DNA from: Palleronia sediminis
GTDB lineage: Bacteria > Pseudomonadota > Alphaproteobacteria > Rhodobacterales > Rhodobacteraceae
Direction of reading: 5' to 3'
Length of the DNA: 64,000 nucleotides
Assembly (NCBI RefSeq): GCF_004358695.1
Contig: NZ_SNAA01000003.1
Span: 1 to 64,000 of the forward strand
Translations under genes and position numbers: made by a program
The notes under the pieces: generated by a model
Told to the model about the DNA's origin: nothing
Seen by the model: only the letters and a program-made list of their open reading frames with translations
Database searches by the model: none
In this document: positions 7,867 to 16,862 of the stretch, piece after piece
Numbering within the stretch: the first letter of the stretch is position 1
How the letters are laid out: the number at the start of each line of letters is the position of its first letter

Positions 7867-9750
7867 TCACTCGGGCGGAAGCTTGTAGGCCACGATCTGG
7901 TCGCCCACCTCGGGCTTGAGGATCGAGTTTCCGCCCGCGACGAAGACGACGTATTGCTCGCCCTCGTGGACGAACACGGCCGGGTTCGAGACCGAGGGCG
8001 CCATGACGTTGTCCCACCAGAGTTCCTCGCCCGTGCCCGCGTCGAGCGCGCGCACGCGGGCGTCGATTGAAGCCCCGATGAAGATCACGCCGCCCCCGGT
8101 CGTCACCGGCCCGCCGATGGTCGGCGTGCCCCAGGATTTCGGCATGTAGAACCCATAGCGCTGGATCTGCCCAAAGGGCTTTTCCCAGACCTTTTCGGCA
8201 GCGGCGAGGTCATAGGCGGTCATCGTGCCGAAGGGCGGCTTCCAGCAGGGCATCCCGGCCCAGTTGTTGAAGTTCATGAGGTAGAAGCCGTAAGGCGCGC
8301 CCTCCATCTCGGAATAGCCCTGCTCGGCGCCGGAATCGCCGGTGATATCCTCGTATTCCTCGCGCGGGATCAGGCGATATTCCTGCACGACGCGGCTTGC
8401 GTTGACGTAGTAGAGCCCCGTCTCGGGGTCGAAGCTGCCGCCGCCCCATTGCATCCCGCCCGCCGTGGCGGGGTAGGTGATCGTCCCCTCGACCGACGGC
8501 GGGGTGTAGAGCCCGTCATATCGCATCGCCTCGGCCCGGCGCGAACAACTGCCGAAGGACACGAGATCGGCCAGCCACCAGACCCCCGGCCAGGCCTCGG
8601 GGTCGTTGGTCGGCGGCGGCGCGGTCGGGAAGGGCTGCGTCGGCGCGGCCTGTTCGCCCTCGGCATCCGAGGCGGGCACCTCGCGATCCTCCCAGTCGAA
8701 GATCGGCTCGCCGGTCTCGCGGTCGAGCACGTAGAGCAGCCCCTGCTTGGTCGTCTGCACCAGCGCGTGCACCGTTTCGCCGTCGCGGTCGAGATCGACC
8801 AGCGTGGGCGCCGCGTTGGTGTCGTAATCCCAGATGTCGTGATGCACGAGCTGGCGCGACCACGCGATCTCGCCGGTCTCGACGTCGACGGCCGTGACGG
8901 ATGTGGCCAGCGGGATGTCCTCGGTGCGGTTGCCGCCCCAGAAATTTGGGCTGGGCGACGAGACGGGGATATAGACCAGCCCGAGCTCGGGATCGGCGCT
9001 CATCGCGGTCCAGACATTCGCGGTGCCGGTGCGCGGGCGGATCTCGTCGGGGATGAACTCGACCGTCCATTTCCGTTCGCCCGTGCGTGCATCGACGCCG
9101 AAGACGGTGCCCGGCGGCGCCTCGGACATGGCCCAGTCCTTGCCCGCCCACCCGATGACGAGCGTATCCTCGACCACCGTGGGCGGCTGCAACAGCGACA
9201 GCGGCCAGCGGTCGTTGGTCGTGTTCCACCGGTTCACGTCGAGGATGCCGTTATCGGCGAAACCGGCGCAGGGCTCGCCCGTATCCGCATCGACCGCGTG
9301 CAACGTCGCGGTCATCGTGCCGAGATAGACCATCCGCGCGCAGGCCCCTTCGGCGCCCTCGTCCTCCCAATAGGCGACGCCGCGGTTCTTGAGCGCGGGT
9401 TGAGTCAGCGCCTCGAGCCGGGTCTGGCTGTCATAGGACCATTTCTCGGACCCCGTGGCGGGGTCGAGCGCGATGATCCGGTAGAAGGGCGTCCCGAAAT
9501 AGAGCGTGTCGTTGGCATAGACCGGCGTGGCCGACCACACCGTGGGCGGCAGATCGCCCGAGCCGTCCGACAGGTCGCCCGTGTGATATTCCCAGGCGCG
9601 TTGTAGCCGGCCGACATTCTCGGGGGTGATCTGGTCGGCGGGGGCGTATTTGCGCGCCGCGAGGTCGCCGTGGAACGCAGTCCAATCGTCCTGCGCGAGC
9701 ACGGGCAGGGCGGCGGCGGTGGCGGCGAGCGTGGCGATCAGGCGGATCAT
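7867..9750 (-). CDS. PQQ-dependent dehydrogenase, glucose/quinate-type quinoprotein
   Basis: Periplasmic quinoprotein of 627 residues with a clear signal peptide (charged start, Ala/Leu core, cleavage near VLAQ-DD at about 19). The eight-bladed propeller is indicated by repeated D-x-x-T-G-E/S-x-x-W turns such as DPATGSEKW, DARTGERKW and DAGTGEELWW. HHDIWDYD in the middle is typical of the glucose/quinate branch. No C-terminal haem c motif (CxxCH) is present, so electrons probably go to ubiquinone or a separate carrier. The start overlaps the stop of the small membrane gene upstream as ATGA. The substrate cannot be read from the sequence. Confidence 0.85.
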   Translation of the reverse strand: MIRLIATLAATAAALPVLAQDDWTAFHGDLAARKYAPADQITPENVGRLQRAWEYHTGDLSDGSGDLPPTVWSATPVYANDTLYFGTPFYRIIALDPATGSEKWSYDSQTRLEALTQPALKNRGVAYWEDEGAEGACARMVYLGTMTATLHAVDADTGEPCAGFADNGILDVNRWNTTNDRWPLSLLQPPTVVEDTLVIGWAGKDWAMSEAPPGTVFGVDARTGERKWTVEFIPDEIRPRTGTANVWTAMSADPELGLVYIPVSSPSPNFWGGNRTEDIPLATSVTAVDVETGEIAWSRQLVHHDIWDYDTNAAPTLVDLDRDGETVHALVQTTKQGLLYVLDRETGEPIFDWEDREVPASDAEGEQAAPTQPFPTAPPPTNDPEAWPGVWWLADLVSFGSCSRRAEAMRYDGLYTPPSVEGTITYPATAGGMQWGGGSFDPETGLYYVNASRVVQEYRLIPREEYEDITGDSGAEQGYSEMEGAPYGFYLMNFNNWAGMPCWKPPFGTMTAYDLAAAEKVWEKPFGQIQRYGFYMPKSWGTPTIGGPVTTGGGVIFIGASIDARVRALDAGTGEELWWDNVMAPSVSNPAVFVHEGEQYVVFVAGGNSILKPEVGDQIVAYKLPPE

Positions 9751-10082
9751 GCGGTGTCTCCGAGCAGCAGTCCGATCAGCAGGGTTCCCAGCGCGACGAG
9801 GGCGGAGAGCGTGATGCCGGGTTGCATCAGCATGAACCCCGCGACCGAGGTCAGCAGCGCGGCAAGCAGGCCCAGCCCGGCCCATGCCGCCCGGCCGCGG
9901 GCCATGACGAGGAAGAGCACCGCGCAAAGCGCGATCCCGGCATGGCCCAGCGCCGTCAGGATCGGCCCGGCGGTGTCGTCGATGCCGGTCATCGGCGCGC
10001 CATAGGACCAGACCGAGAATCCCAGCCCGACGAGGGCGGCGACGACGGTTGCCGACAGGAATACGGGGCGGGGATGGGTCAT
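9747..10082 (-). CDS. Small four-helix membrane protein, probable anchor of the PQQ dehydrogenase
   Basis: A 111-residue protein with four likely membrane helices (near residues 6-26, 37-58, 62-83 and 86-107) and little else. It is translationally coupled (ATGA) to the PQQ dehydrogenase. In membrane glucose dehydrogenase such helices form the N-terminal anchor of a single chain; here the equivalent seems to be a separate gene, so a role in anchoring or quinone contact is likely. I chose the ATG at 10082 because the open frame before it codes only for a Pro-rich stretch. Function is inferred from context. Confidence 0.6.
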   Translation of the reverse strand: MTHPRPVFLSATVVAALVGLGFSVWSYGAPMTGIDDTAGPILTALGHAGIALCAVLFLVMARGRAAWAGLGLLAALLTSVAGFMLMQPGITLSALVALGTLLIGLLLGDTA

Positions 10083-10221
10083 GGGGCCTCGCAGCGTCTT
10101 TTTTTGTCCAACGCCACCCGCGGGGGGCGGTTCCGGCGACGCGGGTTCGGGCGCCGGGCTTTCCATGGGGGCGCGACGGCGCTAAGGCGAAGGGGCCGCC
10201 AGACCCGAAGGAGGGACCGCC

Positions 10222-11601
10222 ATGGACGATCTTCGCCGCAACGATCAGCTCGACGAATGGGACCGCGGGTCCTTCTTTCATCCCTCGACCCATCTCGCGC
10301 AGCACGCGCGCGGCGAGTCGCCCACCCGCATCGTCAAGACCGCCTCGGGCGTTCATATCGAGGATCGCGACGGGCAGCGCTGGCTCGACGGGTTCGCGGG
10401 GCTCTATTGCGTGAACGTGGGCTACGGCCGCACCGAGATCGCCGACGCCATTGCGGCGCAGGCGAAGGAGCTGGCCTATTACCACGCCTATGTCGGCCAC
10501 GGCACCGAGGCCGCGATCACGCTGGCGCAGATGGTCATGGACCGCGCGCCCGCGCATATGTCCAAGGTCTATTTCGGGCTGTCGGGGTCGGATGCGAACG
10601 AGACGAACCTCAAGCTCGTCTGGTATTACAACAATATCCTCGGGCGCCCCGAAAAGAAAAAGATCATCTCGCGCTGGCGCGGCTACCACGGCTCGGGGCT
10701 GATGACCGGGTCGCTAACCGGGCTCGAGATGTTCCACAAGAAGTTCGACCTGCCGATGACGCCGGTGCTGCACACCACGGCGCCCTATTACTACCGCCGC
10801 GAGAACGACGCGCAGACCGAAGAGCAGTTCTCGGCCCAATGCGCCGCCGACCTCGAGGATCTGATCGCGCGCGAGGGCGCCGATACCATCGCCGCCTTTT
10901 GGGCCGAGCCGATGCTGGGCACGGGCGGCATCGTCCCGCCCCCCAAGGGCTATTGGGAGGCGATCAAGCCGATCCTCGAAAGGCACGAGATATTGCTGGT
11001 GGCCGACGAGGTCGTGACCGGTTTCGGCCGCCTCGGCACGATGTTCGGCTCGGAGCATTACGGGCTCGAGCCCGATTTCATCACCATCGCCAAGGGGCTG
11101 ACCTCGGCCTATGCACCGCTGTCGGGCTCCATCGTCAGCAAGAAGGTCTGGGAGGTGCTCGAGAAGGGCACCGACGAGAACGGCCCCATCGGGCATGGCT
11201 GGACCTATTCCGCCCATCCCATCGGGGCGGCCGCGGGTGTCGCCAACCTCAAGCTGCTGGACGAGCTGGGCCTGATCGCCAATGCCGCCGAGATCGGCGC
11301 CTATCTCAACGCCGAGATGGCGCGCGCGCTGGCCGATCACCCGCATGTGGGCGAGGTCCGGGGCGAGGGGATGCTCTGCGCGCTCGAGTTCGTCGAGGAC
11401 AAGGACCGCCGCCGGTTCTTTGACCCGGCGCGCAAGATCGGGCCGAAGGTGGCCGGAGAGCTTGCCAACCTGCATGTCATCGGCCGCGCCATGCCGGGGG
11501 GCGATATCCTTGGCTTCGCGCCGCCCTTCAGCCTGGGGCGCGAGCATGTCGACGAGATTGTCGGCTCGACCGTCAAGGCGGTGCGCGCCGCCGGGCTGTA
11601 A
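10222..11601 (+). CDS. Class III PLP-dependent aminotransferase (omega-amine/diamine type)
   Basis: A 459-residue fold-type I aminotransferase. Landmarks are GSDANE (122-127), the PLP-stacking YHGSG (155-159), Asp262 in ADEVVTGFGR and PLP lysine Lys291 in TIAKGLTSAYAPL. It belongs to the broad group annotated as SpuC, putrescine-pyruvate or omega-amino acid:pyruvate aminotransferases, common in several copies in Rhodobacterales; the amine donor cannot be read off. A strong AAGGAGG lies 8 bases before the ATG. It is transcribed alone, divergent from the PQQ dehydrogenase unit and convergent with the threonine dehydratase. Confidence 0.85.
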   Translation: MDDLRRNDQLDEWDRGSFFHPSTHLAQHARGESPTRIVKTASGVHIEDRDGQRWLDGFAGLYCVNVGYGRTEIADAIAAQAKELAYYHAYVGHGTEAAITLAQMVMDRAPAHMSKVYFGLSGSDANETNLKLVWYYNNILGRPEKKKIISRWRGYHGSGLMTGSLTGLEMFHKKFDLPMTPVLHTTAPYYYRRENDAQTEEQFSAQCAADLEDLIAREGADTIAAFWAEPMLGTGGIVPPPKGYWEAIKPILERHEILLVADEVVTGFGRLGTMFGSEHYGLEPDFITIAKGLTSAYAPLSGSIVSKKVWEVLEKGTDENGPIGHGWTYSAHPIGAAAGVANLKLLDELGLIANAAEIGAYLNAEMARALADHPHVGEVRGEGMLCALEFVEDKDRRRFFDPARKIGPKVAGELANLHVIGRAMPGGDILGFAPPFSLGREHVDEIVGSTVKAVRAAGL

Positions 11602-11607
11602 GGGGTG

Positions 11608-11635
11608 CGGGCGGGCAGGCCGCTGCGCCCGCCCG
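11608..11635. terminator. GC hairpin between convergent genes
   Basis: A 9-base perfect inverted repeat (CGGGCGGGC / GCCCGCCCG, loop 10) sits in the 42-base gap between two convergent stops. It has no T-run on either side, so it may act as a bidirectional barrier but is not a classical intrinsic terminator. Confidence 0.35.
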
Positions 11636-11643
11636 CCCGCCCG

Positions 11644-12621
11644 TTACGCGTCGATGCGGCGCAACGCGTCGGCAAAGGTGGCCGGGTCGACATTGCCGCC
11701 CGTGGCCACCACCGTCACCATGTCGCCCGCGATCGCGTCGGGGTGGAACAGCGCCGCGGCCAGCGCCACCGCGCCCCCCGGCTCGAGCACCAGTTTCAGC
11801 CGCAGGAAGGCCAGTGCCATAGCGCGCAGCGCCTCGGCGTCGGTGACGACGATCCCCGGCCCGCAGAGCCGGTGCAGGATCGGGAATGTCAGCGCGCCGG
11901 GGCTGTCGGTAACGATGGCATCGCAGATCGAGGCCGCGCCGGGCGCGTTGCGCAATCGGGTGCCGGCGGCAAGCGACCGCGTCATGTCGTCGAAACCCGC
12001 GGGCTCGACCGGGCGGACGCGCAGCCCCGGCGCGCGCGCCTCGAGCGCGAGCGCGACCCCCGCGGCAAGCCCGCCGCCACCGCAGCAGACCAGCACGTCG
12101 CCCTGCGCCGCGGGCCCCAGATCCTCGGCGATCTCGAGCCCGACGCTACCCTGACCCGCGATGACGCGGGGATCGTCGAAGGGGCGGATCAGCGTCAGCC
12201 CGCGCGCCTCGGCCAGCTTTTCGCCGATGGCGTCGCGATCCTCGCCCCCGGCGCGGTCATAGAGCACCACCTCGGCCCCGAGCGCGCGGGTGTTGTCGAT
12301 CTTGAGCCGCGGCGCATCGGCGGGCATGACGATCACCGCCGGCGCGCCATGGTCGCGCGCGGCAAGCGCGATTCCCTGCGCGTGGTTGCCCGACGAAAAG
12401 GCGATGACCCCGCGCGACCGCTCGGCCGGGGACAGCAGGCCGAGCGCCGCCCATGCGCCGCGGAACTTGAAGCTGCCGGTGCGCTGCAACGGCTCGGCCT
12501 TGACCATGACCCGCCGCCCGGCCACCTCGTCGAGGTCCGGGGAGGCCAGCAGCGGCGTCCGCACGGCATGGCCCCGCAGCCTGCGGGCGGCGGCCACGAT
12601 ATCGTCGATGCCGACGCTCAC
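11644..12621 (-). CDS. Threonine/serine dehydratase-like PLP enzyme (fold type II)
   Basis: A 325-residue protein of the threonine dehydratase / serine racemase group, deaminating threonine or serine to the 2-oxo acid. The PLP lysine is Lys52 in TGSFKFRGAW, followed by SSGNHAQG (76-83) and a phosphate-binding CCGGGGLAAG near 173-182. There is no C-terminal ACT domain, so it resembles the short catabolic or racemase form rather than biosynthetic IlvA. GTG at 12621 overlaps the stop of the alpha/beta hydrolase as GTGA and is the best start. Serine racemase or threo-hydroxyaspartate dehydratase are alternative activities. Confidence 0.83.
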   Translation of the reverse strand: MSVGIDDIVAAARRLRGHAVRTPLLASPDLDEVAGRRVMVKAEPLQRTGSFKFRGAWAALGLLSPAERSRGVIAFSSGNHAQGIALAARDHGAPAVIVMPADAPRLKIDNTRALGAEVVLYDRAGGEDRDAIGEKLAEARGLTLIRPFDDPRVIAGQGSVGLEIAEDLGPAAQGDVLVCCGGGGLAAGVALALEARAPGLRVRPVEPAGFDDMTRSLAAGTRLRNAPGAASICDAIVTDSPGALTFPILHRLCGPGIVVTDAEALRAMALAFLRLKLVLEPGGAVALAAALFHPDAIAGDMVTVVATGGNVDPATFADALRRIDA

Positions 12622-13442
12622 AAGGCCGCCAGCCAGGCGCGGATCGCGTCGAGCGACTCGGGTTCGTCGAGAAAGGGCACATGGCCGCGGTCGGGGATCT
12701 CGGCCGCGATCATGTCGGGCCGCCGGGCGCGCATCGCGGCAAAGGTCTCGGGCGTCAGCAGGTCCGAATTCGCCCCCCTCAGCGCCGCGAGGGGCAGGCC
12801 GTCGAGGGCGTCGAACAAGGGCCAGAGGTCGGGCAGGTGGGCGGCCCATGCCGCGCGCACCGTCTCGGCCAGTGCCGGATCATAGCGCAGCGCCAGCCCG
12901 TCATCGGTTTCGCGAAAGGCATGGCGCGCCTCTTGCAGCCAGCGGGCGCGGGGCACCCCGGCAAAGCCCGGCACGAGACCGGCGCGCAGATCCGCGGCCT
13001 CGTCCAGCGTCCGCGCCGCGGGCGTCCTGCCGATATAGTCGCGGATCGCCGCCAGCCCGACCGCCCCGAGTTCCGGCCCGATATCGTTGAGGCAGACCCC
13101 CCGAAGCCGGTGTTTCGCCGTGGCCGCCAGCGTCATCGCGATCAGCCCGCCGCGCGAGGTGCCGAGGATGGGCAGCGCGTCGTGGCCGAGGTGATCCATC
13201 AGCTCGAGCGTATCGCGCGCCTCGACCGGGATCGTGTAGCTGTCGGGCGCGCCCCAATCGGACCGGCCGCGCCCGCGATAATCGAGTGCGATCAGCCGCG
13301 CCTCGGGCAGGGCCTGCGCGAGATAGTCGAAATCGCGCGAAGACCGCGTGAGACCGGCAAGGCACAGCACCGGCGGCGCCGTCTCGGGGCCGTGCAGCCG
13401 GTAATGCAGCCCCAGCCCGTCGGAGGTCGTGAAATCAGGCAT
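12618..13442 (-). CDS. Alpha/beta-fold hydrolase
   Basis: A 274-residue serine hydrolase. The nucleophile elbow is GTSRGG with Ser96, the final histidine is His254 in DRGHVPFLDEPES, and an HGPE/LCLAGLTRSS oxyanion region lies near residues 17-36. DYRGRGRSDW is typical of esterase, lactonase or haloperoxidase-like members. It is the upstream gene of a coupled pair with the threonine dehydratase. The ATG at 13442 is chosen; an in-frame GTG lies 9 bases before it, and neither has a clear Shine-Dalgarno. The substrate is unknown. Confidence 0.8.
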   Translation of the reverse strand: MPDFTTSDGLGLHYRLHGPETAPPVLCLAGLTRSSRDFDYLAQALPEARLIALDYRGRGRSDWGAPDSYTIPVEARDTLELMDHLGHDALPILGTSRGGLIAMTLAATAKHRLRGVCLNDIGPELGAVGLAAIRDYIGRTPAARTLDEAADLRAGLVPGFAGVPRARWLQEARHAFRETDDGLALRYDPALAETVRAAWAAHLPDLWPLFDALDGLPLAALRGANSDLLTPETFAAMRARRPDMIAAEIPDRGHVPFLDEPESLDAIRAWLAAL

Positions 13443-13730
13443 GGGCGGCACCGACGTCGAACGGCGCGCCGCCGGCCTCAGGCTTTACCGTCATTCCGTT
13501 CCCGCCCGTTCCATCCCAACCGTTGCAAAGGTCGCATGGCGGACCGGGCACGGCAAGCGGATGATCCGTCGGATACGCAGCAAATACAGCCGGTTTACAG
13601 GCGTTTCGCGGGTTTTTCCGCCCTGCCGGTTTACATCGGCGCCGCCCCGCCCCACCTTGACGGGGTCACGCAAAGAGCACCCGCCGAGACTGGCGGCCTC
13701 GTCAAATCCCATCCCACCCAAGGAGTCATC
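13443..13730. other. Divergent intergenic region with an 11-base direct repeat
   Basis: 288 bases between the divergent hydrolase and FKBP genes with no gene that I can support. GCCGGTTTACA occurs at 13589-13599 and again at 13625-13635, 36 bases apart on the same strand. AGGAG at 13721-13725 is the ribosome-binding site of the FKBP gene. Confidence 0.4.
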
Positions 13731-14159
13731 ATGAGCCAGGTCAAGGCAGGCGATACCGTGCGTATGCACTACGAAGGCAAGCTGGACGACGGCACGCCGT
13801 TCGATTCGAGCGCCGGGCGCGATCCGCTCGAGTTCACGGTCGGTTCGGGCCAGATCATTCCGGGGCTCGACCAGGCCGTCGCGGGCATGGAGGTCGGTGA
13901 GAAAAAGACCGTCACCGTCGCGCCCCAGGACGCTTATGGCGAGCGCGATCCCCAACGCGTTCAGGCCGTGCCGCGCGAACAGATCCCCGACCATATCCCG
14001 ACCGATCCGGGCACGCAGCTTCAGCTTCAGACGCCCGAGGGCCAGACCGTTCCGGTGACGGTGGCGGGTGCGACCGAGCAGGAAGTGATGCTTGACGCGA
14101 ACCACCCGTTGGCCGGGCAGAACCTGACCTTCGACGTGGAACTCGTCGAAATCCGCTAG
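13731..14159 (+). CDS. FKBP-type peptidyl-prolyl isomerase, SlyD-like
   Basis: A 142-residue cytoplasmic prolyl isomerase with no signal peptide. The FKBP half is seen in DGTPFDSS, EFTVGSGQIIPGLDQAVAGM and the final TFDVELVEIR. An insert of about 60 residues in the flap region (QDAYGERDPQRVQAVPREQIP onward) is the IF chaperone domain of the SlyD group. The His/Cys-rich metal-binding tail of E. coli SlyD is missing. The start has a clear AGGAG 5 bases upstream. It is transcribed alone and converges on fabI. Confidence 0.92.
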   Translation: MSQVKAGDTVRMHYEGKLDDGTPFDSSAGRDPLEFTVGSGQIIPGLDQAVAGMEVGEKKTVTVAPQDAYGERDPQRVQAVPREQIPDHIPTDPGTQLQLQTPEGQTVPVTVAGATEQEVMLDANHPLAGQNLTFDVELVEIR

Positions 14160-14168
14160 GGCCCGCGC

Positions 14169-14193
14169 GGGGGGCGCCCCTCGGGCGTCCCCC
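14169..14193. terminator. Hairpin between convergent FKBP and fabI genes
   Basis: An 11-pair stem with one G-T wobble and a three-base loop lies just after the FKBP stop and before the fabI stop. No T-run follows in either direction, so termination is plausible but unproven. Confidence 0.4.
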
Positions 14194-14198
14194 GCCGC

Positions 14199-14996
14199 TC
14201 AGTCGGTGCCGTTGGCCTTGGGCGTGGGCATTCCCACGACATGCACGCCGCCATCCACATGCACGATCTCGCCGGTCGTGCAGGCGCCGTAATCCGACGC
14301 GAGCCACACGGCCGTGCCGCCCACAGCCTCGAGCGTGGCATTGGCGCGCAGCGGCGCGTTTTCCTCGGTGAACTTGAAGGTCTTGCGCGCCCCGCCGATG
14401 GCGGCCCCGGCCAGCGTCTTCATCGGGCCGGGCGAGATGGCGTTGACGCGGATCCCGTCGCGCCCGAGATCCGAGGCGAGATAGCGCACCGTCGATTCCA
14501 GCGCCGCCTTGGCCACCCCCATCACGTTGTAGGACGGCCAGACCCGGTTCGACCCCTGGAAGGTCAGCGTCAGTACCGTGCCGCCATCGGGCATCAGCTC
14601 GGCCGCGCGGCGCGCCACGTCGATCAGCGAAAAGCAAGAGATCGTCAGCGAGTTCTGGAAATTGGCGCGGGTGGTGTCCGAGAACCGGCCGGTAAGCTCG
14701 GTCTTGTCGGAATAGGCGATGGCGTGCACGACGAAGTCGATGCTGCCCCATTGCTCTTTCAGGGTGGCGAAACTGCGCTCGAGCGTCGCGTCGTCGGTGA
14801 CGTCGATCTCCATCAGCAGATCGCTGCCGACCGATGCGGCCAGCGGAACGACCCGCTTTTTCAGGGCCTCGCCCTGGTAGGAAAAGGCAAGCTCGGCCCC
14901 CTCGGCCGACAGCGCCCTGGCGATCCCCCACGCGATGGAGCGATCGTTCGCGACCCCCATGATGAGGCCGCGCTTGCCCCGCATCAGATCCGCCAT
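14199..14996 (-). CDS. fabI: Enoyl-[acyl-carrier-protein] reductase (NADH)
   Basis: Reduces trans-2-enoyl-ACP in the last step of each fatty acid elongation cycle. 265 residues. The N-terminal RGLIMGVANDRSIAWGIA is the FabI cofactor motif, and YNVMGVAK gives catalytic Tyr156 and Lys163. The other tyrosine of the usual pair (146 in E. coli) is Phe146 here (TLTFQG). The C-terminus GEIVHVDGG is typical. It follows fabB with only 4 bases between, so fabA-fabB-fabI form one operon. Confidence 0.95.
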   Translation of the reverse strand: MADLMRGKRGLIMGVANDRSIAWGIARALSAEGAELAFSYQGEALKKRVVPLAASVGSDLLMEIDVTDDATLERSFATLKEQWGSIDFVVHAIAYSDKTELTGRFSDTTRANFQNSLTISCFSLIDVARRAAELMPDGGTVLTLTFQGSNRVWPSYNVMGVAKAALESTVRYLASDLGRDGIRVNAISPGPMKTLAGAAIGGARKTFKFTEENAPLRANATLEAVGGTAVWLASDYGACTTGEIVHVDGGVHVVGMPTPKANGTD

Positions 14997-15000
14997 GCGT

Positions 15001-16227
15001 TCAGTCCCTGTATTTCGTCAGCAGCATCGAGCCGTTCGTTCCGCCAAAGCCGAACGAGTTGGTCATGACGGTGTCGAGTCCGGCATTCTCGACGAGTTCG
15101 GTCGCGATCTCGCCGGGGCGGATGCCGTCGTCGAGCGTGTCGACATTGATCGACGGCGCGATGAAGTCGTGTTGCAGCATCAGCAGGCAATAGACGGCCT
15201 CCTGCGCGCCGGTGGCGCCCTGGCTGTGCCCGGTCATCGACTTGGTCGAGCTGATCGGCGGCGTCTTTCCCTCGCCAAAGACGCGGCGCACGGCCTCGAC
15301 CTCGCCCACGTCGCCCACGGGGGTCGATGTGCCATGGGCGTTGATATAGCCCACGCGGCCCGCGTCGTGGTTCTGAAGGGCCAGCCGCATCGCCCGTTCG
15401 CCGCCCTCGCCCGAGGGGGCGACCATGTCATGCCCGTCCGATGTGGCGCCGAAGCCCGTCACCTCGGCATAGATGCGCGCGCCGCGGGCCCGTGCGTGAT
15501 CGAGGCTTTCGAGCACGACCATCCCGCCGCCGCCCGCGATGACAAAGCCGTCGCGGTCGCGGTCGAAGGCCCGGCTGGCGCGTTCCGGCGTGTCGTTGAA
15601 CTTGGACGACATCGCGCCCATGGCGTCGAACAGGCACGAGAGCGTCCAGTCGAGCTCTTCGCCGCCGCCGGCGAACATGACGTCCTGCGTGCCGAGCGCG
15701 ACCTGCTGCGCGGCCATGCCGATGCAATGCAGCGAGGTCGAGCAGGCCGAGGTGATCGAAAAGTTCATGCCCTTGATCTTGAAGGCGGTCGAGAGGTTCG
15801 CGCTGACCGTGGACGACATCGCCTTGGGCACGGCAAAGGGGCCGATCCGCTTGGGGCTGCCTTTTTCCAGCACGATCTGGTGCGCCTGGAACAGCGCGCT
15901 GGTCGAGGGTCCGCCCGATCCCGCGATCAGCCCGGTCGAGGGGTTCGACACCACCGCCTCGGGCAGACCGGCATCCGCGATGGCCTGCTGCATGGCGATA
16001 TGGGCATAGGCCGCGCCCGGCCCCATGAAGCGCAGCGCGCGCTTGTCGACATGATCGGCCGGGTCGATCTTGGGCGTGCCGGCGACGCGGCTGCGAAAGC
16101 CGTGCTCGGCCATCTCGGGGCTGGCCTCGATCCCCGAACGCCCGGCCTTGAGCGCGGCGGTGACTTCCTCGGCGGTGTTGCCGATGGGCGAGACGATGCC
16201 CATCCCGGTGACGACGACGCGGCGCAT
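15001..16227 (-). CDS. fabB: 3-oxoacyl-[acyl-carrier-protein] synthase I
   Basis: Condensing enzyme needed, with FabA, to elongate unsaturated fatty acids. 408 residues. The thiolase-fold triad is visible: Cys162 in SACSTSLHCIG, His299 in NAHGTSTPVGD and His335 in MTGHSQGATG. It lies between fabA (25-base gap) and fabI (4-base gap) on the minus strand, the usual arrangement for anaerobic unsaturated fatty acid synthesis in this group. No internal irregularity was seen. Confidence 0.95.
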   Translation of the reverse strand: MRRVVVTGMGIVSPIGNTAEEVTAALKAGRSGIEASPEMAEHGFRSRVAGTPKIDPADHVDKRALRFMGPGAAYAHIAMQQAIADAGLPEAVVSNPSTGLIAGSGGPSTSALFQAHQIVLEKGSPKRIGPFAVPKAMSSTVSANLSTAFKIKGMNFSITSACSTSLHCIGMAAQQVALGTQDVMFAGGGEELDWTLSCLFDAMGAMSSKFNDTPERASRAFDRDRDGFVIAGGGGMVVLESLDHARARGARIYAEVTGFGATSDGHDMVAPSGEGGERAMRLALQNHDAGRVGYINAHGTSTPVGDVGEVEAVRRVFGEGKTPPISSTKSMTGHSQGATGAQEAVYCLLMLQHDFIAPSINVDTLDDGIRPGEIATELVENAGLDTVMTNSFGFGGTNGSMLLTKYRD

Positions 16228-16252
16228 CGCGCTCTCCTCGATTAAGTGGATC

Positions 16253-16762
16253 TCAGCTTTCGGACAGGGCGACCTTCATGTCCTTCACCTGATAGATGGT
16301 CTCGCCGTCGGCCTCCACCCGTCCGTCGGCCACGCCCATCGTCAGGCGCCGCGATTGCACGGCCTTGGTGAAATCGACGAAATAGGTCAGCTTGCTGCGG
16401 TCGGGGCGGACCATGCCGGTCAACTTGACCTCGCCCACGCCCAGGGCATAGCCGCGCCCCTTCCAGCCGCGCCACCCGAGGTTGAAGCCGGTCAACTGCC
16501 ACAGCCCGTCGAGCCCGAGGCAGCCCGGCATGATCGGGTTGCCGGGGAAATGGCATTCGAAGAACCACAGGTCCGGTGTGATGTCGAACTCGGCCACGAC
16601 ATGGCCCTTGCCGTGCTGCCCGCCATCGCCCGAGATATCGGTGATCCGGTCCATCATCAGCATCGGCGGCATCGGAAGCTGGGCGTTGCCCTCTCCGAAC
16701 AGCTCGCCCTGCGCGCAGCGGATCAGGTCCGCGCGGTCGAAGGACGTTGGGGAATCGGTCAT
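16253..16762 (-). CDS. fabA: 3-hydroxydecanoyl-[acyl-carrier-protein] dehydratase/isomerase
   Basis: Introduces the cis double bond at the C10 stage of fatty acid synthesis. 169 residues, the standard length. Active-site His71 lies in [15 protein letters not shown], and Asp85 in [11 protein letters not shown]. First gene of the fabA-fabB-fabI operon. It diverges from irr across a 136-base gap, so regulatory signals for both probably share that space. Confidence 0.96.
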   Translation of the reverse strand: MTDSPTSFDRADLIRCAQGELFGEGNAQLPMPPMLMMDRITDISGDGGQHGKGHVVAEFDITPDLWFFECHFPGNPIMPGCLGLDGLWQLTGFNLGWRGWKGRGYALGVGEVKLTGMVRPDRSKLTYFVDFTKAVQSRRLTMGVADGRVEADGETIYQVKDMKVALSES

Positions 16763-16862
16763 CCGGGAGCCTCGGGCCTTGGGGAACGTCAGGGCGACGA
16801 TGTATCACCGCGCCTCGCCGCGGCGCAAGGGTCAGGCCCCCGCCGCGCCCGCGTCGGGGGAA

